Origin: Candidatus Gemmiger stercoravium
GTDB lineage: Bacteria > Bacillota > Clostridia > Oscillospirales > Ruminococcaceae
Length of the DNA stretch: 34,433 nt
Assembly (NCBI GenBank): GCA_019119835.1
Contig: DWWE01000002.1
Location: 1 to 34,433, forward strand
Reading direction: 5' to 3'
This document shows, piece after piece, positions 24,565 through 32,210 of this stretch. Each line of letters begins with the position of its first letter. Within the stretch, counting starts at the first letter, position 1. A program made the position numbers and the translations under genes. The notes beneath the pieces were generated by a model. It was not told the origin of the DNA. It made no database searches and saw nothing but the letters and a program-made list of their open reading frames with translations.

Positions 24565-24599
24565 AAAACGGCCCGCTCCCCAGCGCGGGCCGTTTTTTT
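24565..24599 (+). terminator. Terminator after secG
   Basis: AAAACGGCCCGC and GCGGGCCGTTTT form a 12-bp stem with an 8-nt loop and a run of seven T. No strong promoter is obvious between it and rnr, so partial readthrough may express rnr. Confidence 0.92.
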
Positions 24600-24702
24600 G
24601 GAAAGCTGGGTCCGGCAGCAAGGCTGCCCGGTGGGAAAGTGCGGGCACGGCCCGCCAGGAAGGGCTTCGCCAGACAGCGAAGCGACGTTCGGGAGGAGTA
24701 GT

Positions 24703-26823
24703 ATGACACCACTGCAAAAAAGAATTCTGGAAGCCGTCAAGCGACGGCCCCATACCCTGCGGGATCTGCAGAACAACCTGCAGGTGGACAACAGCCAGCT
24801 GCGCAACACGGTGACGGCCATGGTCGCCACCGGTCTGCTTTCGGCCCGGGACGGCCGCTATGTGCCGGGGCTGGCCACGCTGGAAAATACCGCCGCGCCG
24901 CAGGCGATCCCCTGCACGCTGGTCAAGCTGGCGGCCCGCTTCGGCTTTGCCAGCCGGGATGACGGCACCGGGGATATTTTTATCCCCGGCCGGGCGCTGC
25001 ACGGCGCCATGCCCCAGGATAAGATCCTCGTCAAACTGTTTGACCGCCCCCGTGTGGAAGGCAGTGCGGAAGGCGAGGTCACCGAGGTGGTCACCCCGCA
25101 CAACAGCTTTGCCGGCACCCTGACGGTGACCGAGGACGGCCGCCTGGCCGTGGAACCGGACGGCTGCCGCGATGTTCACATCATTCTGCAGAAGGACGGC
25201 GCCAACGGCGCCCAGCTGGGGGATAAGGTCGGCGCACTGCTGACCAGCCGCGGCAACCGCCATACCGACCACCGGGCCGCGGTGACCCAGCGCTTCGGCT
25301 CTGCGGAGTTTGCCTCTGAATGTGCCAAGGCCATCCTGTACGGCAGGGATGTACGGCAGGATTTCCCGCCCGAAGTGCTGCAGGAAGCTGCCGCCTACGA
25401 CAATGCAGCGATCGATCCGTCGGAGGCTGCCCACCGGATGGACCTGCGCGGCCTGCCGATCTTCACCATCGACAGCGCCGAGACCAAGGACATCGACGAC
25501 GCGATCAGCCTGATGAAGCTGCAGGAAGGCGGGTATGAACTGGGGGTCCACATCGCGGATGTGAGCCACTATGTGCGCCCCGGGTCCGCCATGGATGAGG
25601 AAGCCTTCGAGCGTGCGACCAGCATCTATTATGCCGACAAGGTGATCCCGATGCTGCCCACCCAGCTCTCCAACGGGATCTGCAGCCTCAATGAAGGCAC
25701 CGACCGGCTTGCTTTTTCCTGCCTGATGCGGCTGGACGAGGCGGGCAACATCCACAGTTATCAGTTTGTCAAAACGGTGATCCGCAGCCGGGTCAAGGGC
25801 GTTTACAAAGAGATCAACGCGCTGCTGGACGGTACGGCGGCGGAGGAGGTGCGCCGGAAGTATGCCGACGTGCTGCCCCAGCTGCCGGTCATGCAGGAAC
25901 TGTATGAAAAGCGGCTGGAACTGCGCCGGGCCCGCGGCGGTATGGAGATCGAATCGGACGAGGCCAAGCTGGTGATGGACGAGCAGGGCCGCTGCGTGGA
26001 TGTCATCAAGCGCACCCGCGGCGTCTCGGAATGCATGATCGAGGAGTTCATGCTGCTGGCCAACCAATGCGCGGCCAACGCCGGCCGGACCCATCATGTG
26101 CCTTTTGTCTACCGCGTCCATGAGGCGCCGGACGAAGAGCGGATGGAAAAACTGCGGGAGACCCTCAAGGCCTGCGGTCTGAATGTACACTTCCAGGGCA
26201 AGACCCCGACCCAGCTGGAACTCTCGGCGCTGCTGGATGAAACCCGAGACCAGCCGATCCGCATTCCGATCCATACCGGGATCCTGCGCAGTATGCAGAA
26301 AGCGCGCTACAGCCCGGAACCGCTGGGGCATTTCGGCCTGGTCCTCAAAGATTACGCGCATTTCACCAGCCCGATCCGCCGCTATCCCGACCTGGCGATC
26401 CACCGCATTCTCACCGATATGCTGGTGGGCCAGCCCCATGAGCGGCTGGTCACCAACTATACTGACTTTGCCACCCGCACCTGCGAACAGTCCAGCCGCC
26501 AGGAGGTGGCGGCCGTGCGCATCGAGCGGGATGTGGAGGACTGCTACAAAGCCGAGTATATGCACAGCCATCTGGGTGAGGTCTATACCGGCACGATCTC
26601 GGGCATTACGCCCCGCGGCGTCTTTGTGGCGCTGGAGAACACGGTGGAAGGTTTTATCCCCGCTGCGCAGCTGTGCAAGGGGGAACCCACCGTCACCGAG
26701 GGTGTCCGCCTGTACGACCCGCTGACGGGCCGCCACTGGATGCTGGGCGACCCCATCAAGATCAAGGTCACGGCAGCCGATGTGCCGCTGGGCCGGATCG
26801 ATTTTGACTTTATCCCGATGTAA
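24703..26823 (+). CDS. rnr: Ribonuclease R
   Basis: The 706-residue 3'-5' exoribonuclease has an N-terminal winged-helix-like region (about 1-55), cold-shock domains, and the RNB catalytic domain. In the RNB domain are DSAETKDIDDAISL (about 257-270, the metal-binding aspartates), HIADVSHYV and the core FTSPIRRYPDLAIHR. A C-terminal S1 domain follows (about 625-700, GEVYTGTISGITPRGVF). It degrades structured RNA. ATG at 24703 has GGGAGGAG four bases upstream. The longer upstream frame runs through the secG terminator and is not coding. The basic C-terminal tail common in RNase R is absent; the protein ends soon after the S1 domain. Confidence 0.95.
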   Translation: MTPLQKRILEAVKRRPHTLRDLQNNLQVDNSQLRNTVTAMVATGLLSARDGRYVPGLATLENTAAPQAIPCTLVKLAARFGFASRDDGTGDIFIPGRALHGAMPQDKILVKLFDRPRVEGSAEGEVTEVVTPHNSFAGTLTVTEDGRLAVEPDGCRDVHIILQKDGANGAQLGDKVGALLTSRGNRHTDHRAAVTQRFGSAEFASECAKAILYGRDVRQDFPPEVLQEAAAYDNAAIDPSEAAHRMDLRGLPIFTIDSAETKDIDDAISLMKLQEGGYELGVHIADVSHYVRPGSAMDEEAFERATSIYYADKVIPMLPTQLSNGICSLNEGTDRLAFSCLMRLDEAGNIHSYQFVKTVIRSRVKGVYKEINALLDGTAAEEVRRKYADVLPQLPVMQELYEKRLELRRARGGMEIESDEAKLVMDEQGRCVDVIKRTRGVSECMIEEFMLLANQCAANAGRTHHVPFVYRVHEAPDEERMEKLRETLKACGLNVHFQGKTPTQLELSALLDETRDQPIRIPIHTGILRSMQKARYSPEPLGHFGLVLKDYAHFTSPIRRYPDLAIHRILTDMLVGQPHERLVTNYTDFATRTCEQSSRQEVAAVRIERDVEDCYKAEYMHSHLGEVYTGTISGITPRGVFVALENTVEGFIPAAQLCKGEPTVTEGVRLYDPLTGRHWMLGDPIKIKVTAADVPLGRIDFDFIPM

Positions 26824-26834
26824 GGGAATGACCC

Positions 26835-26874
26835 GAACCCCCGCCGCTTTCCGCAAGGAAGGCGGCGGGGGTTC
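26835..26874 (+). terminator. Hairpin/terminator after rnr
   Basis: GAACCCCCGCCGC pairs with its exact complement (13 bp) with further inner pairing. The tail CGTTTG is only weakly T-rich, so full termination probably relies on the next hairpin at 26918-26947. Confidence 0.7.
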
Positions 26875-26917
26875 CGTTTGTCGCTGAGGCCGATCAGCCG
26901 ACAAGTGAAAAGAAAAC

Positions 26918-26947
26918 AAAAAGCAGGAACCGAAGTTCCTGCTTTTT
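26918..26947. terminator. Bidirectional terminator between rnr and tRNA-Ser
   Basis: AAAAAGCAGGAAC-CGAA-GTTCCTGCTTTTT is a perfect 13-bp stem with a 4-nt loop and A/T-rich ends. It serves the tRNA on the minus strand, starting one base past its CCA, and rnr on the plus strand. Confidence 0.92.
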
Positions 26948-26948
26948 C

Positions 26949-27040
26949 TGGCGGAAAGAGAGGGATTCGAACCCTCGAGGGCTTTCAGGGCCCTACACGA
27001 TTTCCAGTCGTGCGCCTTAGACCAGCTCAGCCATCTTTCC
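26949..27040 (-). tRNA. tRNA-Ser (anticodon GGA)
   Basis: The 92-base class II tRNA on the minus strand includes an encoded CCA. The acceptor stem is GGAAAGA/TCTTTCC with discriminator G, the anticodon stem CACGA/TCGTG encloses CTGGAAA (anticodon GGA, reading UCC/UCU), and a long variable arm of the serine type follows. The T-arm carries GGTTCGAATCC. Confidence 0.95.
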
Positions 27041-27074
27041 ATAGCAGTCCGGCCAAACCCGAACTGCAAGGGTA

Positions 27075-27103
27075 ATTATAACAAGACAGGCGAGAAATGT
27101 CAA
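27075..27103 (-). promoter_or_regulatory. Promoter of tRNA-Ser
   Basis: Perfect consensus TTGACA (27103-27098) and TATAAT (27080-27075) on the minus strand are separated by 17 bp, as expected for a strong stable-RNA promoter. Confidence 0.92.
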
Positions 27104-27150
27104 GCCTTTTTTTCAAAAAATCAGGCGCACCCAAACGCGGCCTTCCGGGC

Positions 27151-27951
27151 TCAGGCGTCGGCGTCGTGGCGCACAAAACCGCACAGCTCGTTTTCATCGG
27201 TCAGATTCAGTGAAAAGGCTTTGCTGCGCAAAACGGCGTACAGTTCGGCCATCGTGGCCTGGTAATAGGGCTCAAGAAAAAGTAACCCGATCCCCAGCGT
27301 GAGGACGGACAAGACGATCCAGCCGATGAAGGAAAGGACCAGCACAAAGGTGCGCAGCTTTTCGCCCTCCATCATCTGGCGGCTCAGCTCCATGGCCCGG
27401 CCGGTGGTCAGGTACGGGTTCTCGGCCAGCAGGTAGGGCACCATCCAGTAGCAATACTGCCAGTAGATCCCCGGAATGATCAGCAGAGAACCCAGCGCGA
27501 TCTTGAGAGAGACCAGGGCGCTGACCTTCACAACATTCATATAAGGCGGCCGGAAGATGGTCAGCACCGTTTTCATCGGGGCGGGCGCCTGCCGGCTTTC
27601 CATAAAGTAACGGTTGCGGCCGACAGTCAGCGGGTTGACAAGGAAGAAGGCCCAGCAAAGCCCGATGACAACGCCGATCAGCAGGAGGACCACCCCGAAC
27701 TGCAGCAGAAACAGAAGGTTGGAGTCATTCAGCTCCGCCCAAAGATCCTGGACGCTTGCATTGCCCTCCCACACGGGGCCGTACCGCAGGTTGTCCAATT
27801 CGTCGGAGGCCAGATCGTAGGTGACGCGGTATTGCGGGGAATAATCGCCGATCCCCAGCAGCGTCAGCAGAAAGCACAACAGAAAACTGCGCCAGTAACG
27901 CCCGCGCAGGGCATCCTTGGCATTTTGCTTCAGCAAGGAACGAGTCCACAT
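27151..27951 (-). CDS. DUF975 polytopic membrane protein
   Basis: The 266-residue protein begins MWTRSLLKQNAKDALRGRYW, the conserved start of DUF975 proteins, followed by several hydrophobic helices (near residues 22-34, 83-105, 145-170, 218-245) and the conserved VNPLTVGRNRYFMESR segment. Function of the family is unknown; it is common in clostridial chromosomes. ATG at 27951 has GGGAGG eight bases upstream; the longer frame reaches into the promoter. No strong terminator is seen after it, only a T-run on this strand at about 27115-27120. Confidence 0.88.
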   Translation of the reverse strand: MWTRSLLKQNAKDALRGRYWRSFLLCFLLTLLGIGDYSPQYRVTYDLASDELDNLRYGPVWEGNASVQDLWAELNDSNLLFLLQFGVVLLLIGVVIGLCWAFFLVNPLTVGRNRYFMESRQAPAPMKTVLTIFRPPYMNVVKVSALVSLKIALGSLLIIPGIYWQYCYWMVPYLLAENPYLTTGRAMELSRQMMEGEKLRTFVLVLSFIGWIVLSVLTLGIGLLFLEPYYQATMAELYAVLRSKAFSLNLTDENELCGFVRHDADA

Positions 27952-27987
27952 GGTCGAAACCTCCCTACCATGAAGTGGTTTGTAATT

Positions 27988-27993
27988 ATTATA
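27988..27993 (-). promoter_or_regulatory. -10 element of the DUF975 gene
   Basis: A perfect TATAAT on the minus strand lies about 40 bases before the start codon. The -35 position is poor (TTTCCT-like), so only the -10 is clear. Confidence 0.5.
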
Positions 27994-28064
27994 GCATGTC
28001 CTGTCGGGAAAGGAAAGAGAAAAGGAGCTTTTTGGAAAAAACCGGCACAGACCGGAAAAAAAGC

Positions 28065-28093
28065 TTGACAAACAGGGAACGAATGAGTATAAT
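28065..28093 (+). promoter_or_regulatory. Promoter of tRNA-Leu
   Basis: Perfect TTGACA (28065-28070) and TATAAT (28088-28093) are separated by 17 bp. A small leader hairpin (GTCGCCG/CGGCGAC, 28101-28119) lies between it and the tRNA. Confidence 0.92.
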
Positions 28094-28126
28094 AAATTAT
28101 GTCGCCGGTAAGCGGCGACCCAATAT

Positions 28127-28213
28127 GCGGATGTGGCGGAACTGGCAGACGCGCTAGATTCAGGTTCTAGTTCCCTTAAAAGAGTGTGGGTTCAAATCCC
28201 TTCATCCGCACCA
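28127..28213 (+). tRNA. tRNA-Leu (anticodon CAG)
   Basis: The 87-base class II tRNA on the plus strand has acceptor stem GCGGATG/CATCCGC, discriminator A and encoded CCA. The anticodon loop TTCAGGT inside stem CTAGA/TCTAG gives CAG, reading CUG, and a long variable arm and GGTTCAAATCC T-arm follow. Recombinase and other broken genes lie directly downstream. Confidence 0.95.
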
Positions 28214-28216
28214 TGG

Positions 28217-28267
28217 CGAGTGTTCTTATAGCATTTGAAAAGCTGTAAGAACACTCGTCTTTTTTTG
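28217..28267 (+). terminator. Terminator of tRNA-Leu
   Basis: CGAGTGTTCTTA and TAAGAACACTCG form a 12-bp stem with extra inner pairing (TAGC/GCTG), followed by TCTTTTTTT. Confidence 0.9.
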
Positions 28268-28282
28268 TTGCTTTTGTTGCTT

Positions 28283-28540
28283 TCATCCGGCGATGGTGGA
28301 TGGGGCGTAGTTGACGACTACGCCCTTTCTTGTGTTTACGGACACCTCCGGCGCGGGTAGCGGGATCAGCTCCGGGATCTCAACGACCCCTACGCAGTTA
28401 TAGTGAATACGGAGCCGCTGTTCCCACACACCGTCTATCTTCTCGGCGTTAAACACTTCGATCTTCTCGATGAGCTCGTTCAGCATCCGGGGAGTCAGCT
28501 TGCGGGCGCGGGTGTATTTGCGGACCAGGGAGATGAACAT
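28283..28540 (-). pseudogene. Remnant of a large serine recombinase (C-terminal DUF4368 region)
   Basis: About 85 codons remain, reading FISLVRKYTRARKLTPRML then NELIEKIEVFNAEKIDGVW and KVRIHYN-like RLRIHYNCVGVVE. This is the pattern of the C-terminal DUF4368 part of large serine recombinases carried by clostridial integrative elements. The catalytic resolvase domain and everything upstream are missing; at about 28541 the frame joins an ABC exporter gene out of frame. It lies 16 bases past the tRNA-Leu terminator. This is a relic of a mobile element, not a working enzyme. Confidence 0.8.
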
Positions 28541-29747
28541 AGCCAAAGTCCACATCGTCAAAGGTGATGTCTCCCTCCAGCTTTTTGTAGGTGACGGTGC
28601 CGTCGGCCTGGTGGGGATGCTTCCAGGCCCACACGTTGGTCCGCTCGTCGGTCTCGCACAGGCTGCCGTCGACGTTCTCCCGGACGTTGACCAGCTCCAC
28701 ATAGCCGTTGTCCTCCTCCGGCTTTTCGTCCATCAGGGCAAAGATTCGCTGTGCGCCCGCCATGGCCATGGCGATGCTGTTCATCTGCTGACTGATCTGG
28801 CTGACCGGCTGGGTGGAGTTCTTGTTCAGCGTCAGGAAAGAAACCAGGGTGCCCAGGCCCAGGGTCAGCCCCAGGTATCCGTTCAATGCGAACAGGGCGC
28901 CCGCCACTGCGCACAGCACATAGCTGATGTTGCCAAGGCTCATATTCACCGGCATGGTGATGTTGGAAAAGGTGTTGGCCTTGTCGGCGCTCTGCCGCAG
29001 CTCCTCGTTGAGCCGGCGGAACTGCTCGACGCTTTTTTCCTCGTGGCAGAACACCTTGACCACCTTCTGCCCATCCATCATTTCTTCGATATAGCCGTTG
29101 ACAGCGCCCAGGTCTTTCTGCTGCTTCGCAAAATAAACAGAGGACTTCGCCGCAATTTTCGAGGTAACAAAGGCCATGACGCCGATCATCGCCAGGGTGA
29201 GAAGGGTCAGGGGGAGATCCAGCACCAGCATACTGAGAAAGGAGGTCAGGATCGTAACGCCGGAGTTGATGAACTGAGGGATGCTCTGGCTGATCAACTG
29301 TCGCAGGGTGTCCACATCGTTGGTGTAGATGGACATGATGTCCCCATGGGCGTGGGTGTCAAAATACCGGATCGGCAGAGACTCCATGTGCCGGAACAGC
29401 TCCACACGCAGATTGCGCATGGTGCCCTGGCTGACATTGACCATGATGCGGTTGTAGCCGTAGGCGCACAGAATGCCGATGCCGTACACGATCGCTACGG
29501 ACAGCAGCGCTGCCGCCAGCCCGGAGAAGTCGGGGGTCTGGGCCCGGGTCAGCGGAATGATGTAGTCATCGATCAGGCTCTGCATGAAAAGCGTCCCCCG
29601 CAGGGTGGCCAGCACGGACCCAAAAACGCAGACCACGACCAGGCAAAAGGGAAGCTTATAGTCCCGGAGCATATAGCCGAGAACGCGCTTCATGGCGGCC
29701 GCCTGCTGGCGCAGGTTCATTTTTTCTGAAGTTTGAGCGGTCATCAT
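28541..29747 (-). pseudogene. ABC exporter subunit missing its ATPase domain
   Basis: About 400 codons give a complete six-helix ABC transmembrane domain (MKRVLGYMLRDYKLPFCLVV, FDTHAHGDIMSIYTNDVDTL, EEMMDGQKVVKVFCHEE, MAGAQRIFALMDEKPEE). The chain then reaches ITFDDVDFGY, where the nucleotide-binding domain should start. There the sequence switches to the recombinase remnant, and reading on in frame gives unrelated residues up to 28449. No Walker A, signature or Walker B motif remains, so it cannot work as an ABC ATPase. ATG at 29747 overlaps the stop of the upstream partner gene by one base. Intact relatives form heterodimeric multidrug-type exporters. Confidence 0.85.
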
Positions 29748-31092
29748 CAACCACCTTCCTTTCCGTTGGGGGCGGGCTGGTCAAAATCGCCGCCGCCCTG
29801 GGTCTGGGCCTCGTAGATCTCCCGATAGATTCTGTTGGTCCGCAGCAGGTTTTCATGGGTATCAAATCCGCTTACCGACCCGTTGTCCAAAACCAGGATG
29901 CGGTCTGCGTCCTGTACGCTGGAAATCCGCTGGGCCACGATCAGCTTTGTGGTGCCGGGGATCTTTTTGGCAAAGGCCTCCCGGATCCTGGCATCCGTGG
30001 CAGTATCCACCGCGCTGGTGGAGTCATCCAGGATCAGCACCTTCGGCTTTTTCAGCAGGGCGCGGGCGATGCACAGCCGCTGTTTCTGCCCGCCGGAGAC
30101 ATTGTTGTCGCCCTGTTCGATCCGGGTGCTGTACCCGTCGGGGAACCGCTCGATAAACTCGTCGGCACAGGCCAGCCGGCAAGCCTCGGCACACTCCTCC
30201 TGGGTGGCGTCCTCCTTGCCCCAGCGCAGATTGTCCAGGATGGTGCCGGAAAACAGCACGTTCTTTTGCAGCACCACGGCGACCTGATTGCGCAGCGCCT
30301 CCATATCATAGTCGCGGACATCCCGGCCGCCCACACAGACGCTGCCCGTATCCACATCGTACAGGCGGCTGACCAGGCTGACCAGGCTGGATTTGCCGCA
30401 GCCGGTACCGCCGATAATGCCGATCGTTTCACCTGAACGGATATGGAGGTCGATGTCGTGCAAGGTTTTCTCTCCGCTGCCATGCTTGTAGGAGAAGCTC
30501 ACATGGTTGAAGTCGATACGCCCGTCCTTCACCCGGGTCTTTGGCTGTTCGGGGGCGCTCATGTCCGGTGCCTCGTTCAGGACTTCCGCGATTCGCTCAC
30601 CGCTGGCGGCGCTCATCGTAATCATGACAAACACCATGGACAGCATCATCAGTGACATAAGCACGCTCATGACATAGCTGAACAAAGAAGTCAGGTTGCC
30701 GGTGGTCAGGCCGCCCGCCACAATCAGCCGGGCGCCGAACCAGGAAATCGCCAGAATGCAGCCGTAGACCACCAGCATCATCACGGGGCTGTTCAGCGCC
30801 AGGCCGCTTTCCGCCTTGACAAACAGCGAATAGAGCGTCTCAGCCGCTTTTCCGAATTTTGTGTTTTCGTAGTCTTTCCGGACAAAAGCCTTCACCACCC
30901 GAATGGCGGAGACGTTCTCCTGCACGCTGGCGTTCAGGTCGTCGTATTTGCGGAACACCTGCGAAAACACCTTTGTGGTCCTGACCATAATGAAGATCAG
31001 CGCCGCAGCCAGGACCAGGATCGCAATCAGGAAAATCGCGCTCAGTCTGGCGCTGATGAAAAAGCACATCGCCATGCTGCAGATCATCGAAT
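29747..31092 (-). pseudogene. Partner ABC exporter subunit, N-terminally truncated
   Basis: About 448 codons encode the second part of an ABC transmembrane domain (from MICSMAMCFFISARLS through VRKDYENTKFGKAAE) and a full nucleotide-binding domain. The latter has Walker A GGTGCGKSS, signature NVSGGQKQR, Walker B VLILDDSTSAVD and the switch VAQRISS. The catalytic glutamate after Walker B is Asp, as in the degenerate half of heterodimeric exporters. About the first 150 residues are missing: at about 31091 the homology stops and the sequence becomes the beginning of a divergent LysR gene. No start codon with a ribosome binding site is left. It is the upstream gene of the broken exporter pair. 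Confidence 0.82.
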
Positions 31093-31978
31093 ACATTCCA
31101 GCTTTCCTGCTTTCTGGCGGTGGCGGAGTATCTGAACTTTTCACAGGCGGCGCAATCGCTTCATGTGACCCACCCCGCCGTCAGCCAGCAGATCCAGTCG
31201 CTGGAAAAGGAGCTGAACGTGAAACTGTTTCGACGTACCACGCGCTCGGTGAAGCTGACGGAGGAAGGGAAGATCTTTCTGAACGATGCGCGGCAGATTG
31301 TGGCGGTGTCGGAGCGGGCCAAAAAGCGGTTTGACGGGGCGGCCCCCAGGCTTATCGAGACCGTGTCGCTGGGGTTTTACAACTCCCCCTGCATGTTTCT
31401 GATGTCGGGCACTTTGGAGCGGCTCCGGGCACAGCGGCCGGAACTGCACCCCCGGCTTCAGGTGATCCCGTTCCAGCATTGTTTACCGGATGCTGGAGGA
31501 GGGCGATCTGGACGCAGTGGTGGGGCTCAAGGAAGCGTCCGCCATCAAAATTTCCGCACAGTATAAAGAGATCACCAAGGTCCCGGTGGTGTGCGTCTGC
31601 TCCAGCCGACACCCGCTGGCCGGGCGCAAAGAGGTTTCGCTGGACAATCTAAGCAGGGAACGGCTGGCGCTCTTTACTCCGTCCAAGACCTCGCTCTCCT
31701 TTGCGCAGCTGCAGAGGCAGCTGATAGGCGACCGGCCGCCCACGGAGTTCTATTTCTGCGACTCGGCAGAAGCCATTGCCGTGCTGATCACGGCCGGGTA
31801 TGGCGTCTCGATCCTGCCGGACTTCCTCGTCCCGGATATGTCCCTGATTGCAAAAATTCCGCTGCCGGATCTTGAAGCCATGTCCTTCGGGGTCTACTAT
31901 AAATCGGTCCAGGGAAACCCGGCGCTGAAAGCGTTCCTCTCCTGCGCTAAGGCAAGCTTTGCGGATGCGCAGCCCTAA
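31093..31978 (+). pseudogene. LysR-family regulator, start lost and frameshifted
   Basis: The reading frame begins TFQLSCFLAVAEYLNFSQAA, the typical first helix of a LysR regulator, but the codon where ATG should be is AAT because the ABC remnant joins here. The HTH continues with HVTHPAVSQQIQSLEKEL and RRTTRSVKLTEEG. Around 31473-31480 the frame shifts by one: VIPFQ continues in another frame as SIVYRMLEEGDLDAVVG and then runs through the substrate-binding domain to a stop at 31978 (GYGVSILPDFLVPDM). One missing base (or two extra) explains it. A GTG at 31120 could start a shortened product, but the frameshift would still cut it off. Confidence 0.85.
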
Positions 31979-31981
31979 AAC

Positions 31982-32023
31982 AAAAAGCACGTTGCAGCAA
32001 ATTTCAGCTGCAACGTGCTTTTT
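31982..32023 (+). terminator. Terminator after the LysR pseudogene
   Basis: A perfect 17-bp stem (AAAAAGCACGTTGCAGC and complement) with an 8-nt loop ends in five T residues. The symmetric A/T ends allow use in both directions. Confidence 0.92.
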
Positions 32024-32150
32024 AACTGCGGCAGATCGGCGGCCGGGGCTATGGAACCGACCAGGCTTCCTGGCGGGAAAGCGTTCTGTTCCGTTTGTTG
32101 GGGAAAAGGGGAGGGGAGGCCGGCATTTCTGCGGGCAGGCTTCTTCAATG

Positions 32151-32203
32151 AAAAGCCCCGGGGCAGTTCTCCGTTCGGACGGCGGCGAACATACCCCGGG
32201 GCT
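32151..32203 (-). terminator. Terminator of the DUF6056-like gene
   Basis: On the minus strand AGCCCCGGGG and CCCCGGGGCT enclose a structured loop of about 30 bases and are followed by TTT. It starts eight bases past the stop codon. Confidence 0.75.
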
Positions 32204-32210
32204 GGTTTCG

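Noticed and set aside
24523-27069. An 848-codon minus-strand frame opposite rnr that also spans tRNA-Ser
   Set aside because: It passes through a tRNA gene and three terminators; rnr on the other strand is certain.
28449-28540. The in-frame C-terminal extension of the first ABC gene (VHLPGPQIHPRPQADSPD and on)
   Set aside because: These residues are the recombinase tail read in the wrong frame, not a natural domain.
28470-29729. A 419-codon plus-strand frame opposite the ABC exporter remnant
   Set aside because: It is the shadow of a clear, though broken, ABC transmembrane domain and has a His/Gln/Val/Asp-rich antisense composition.
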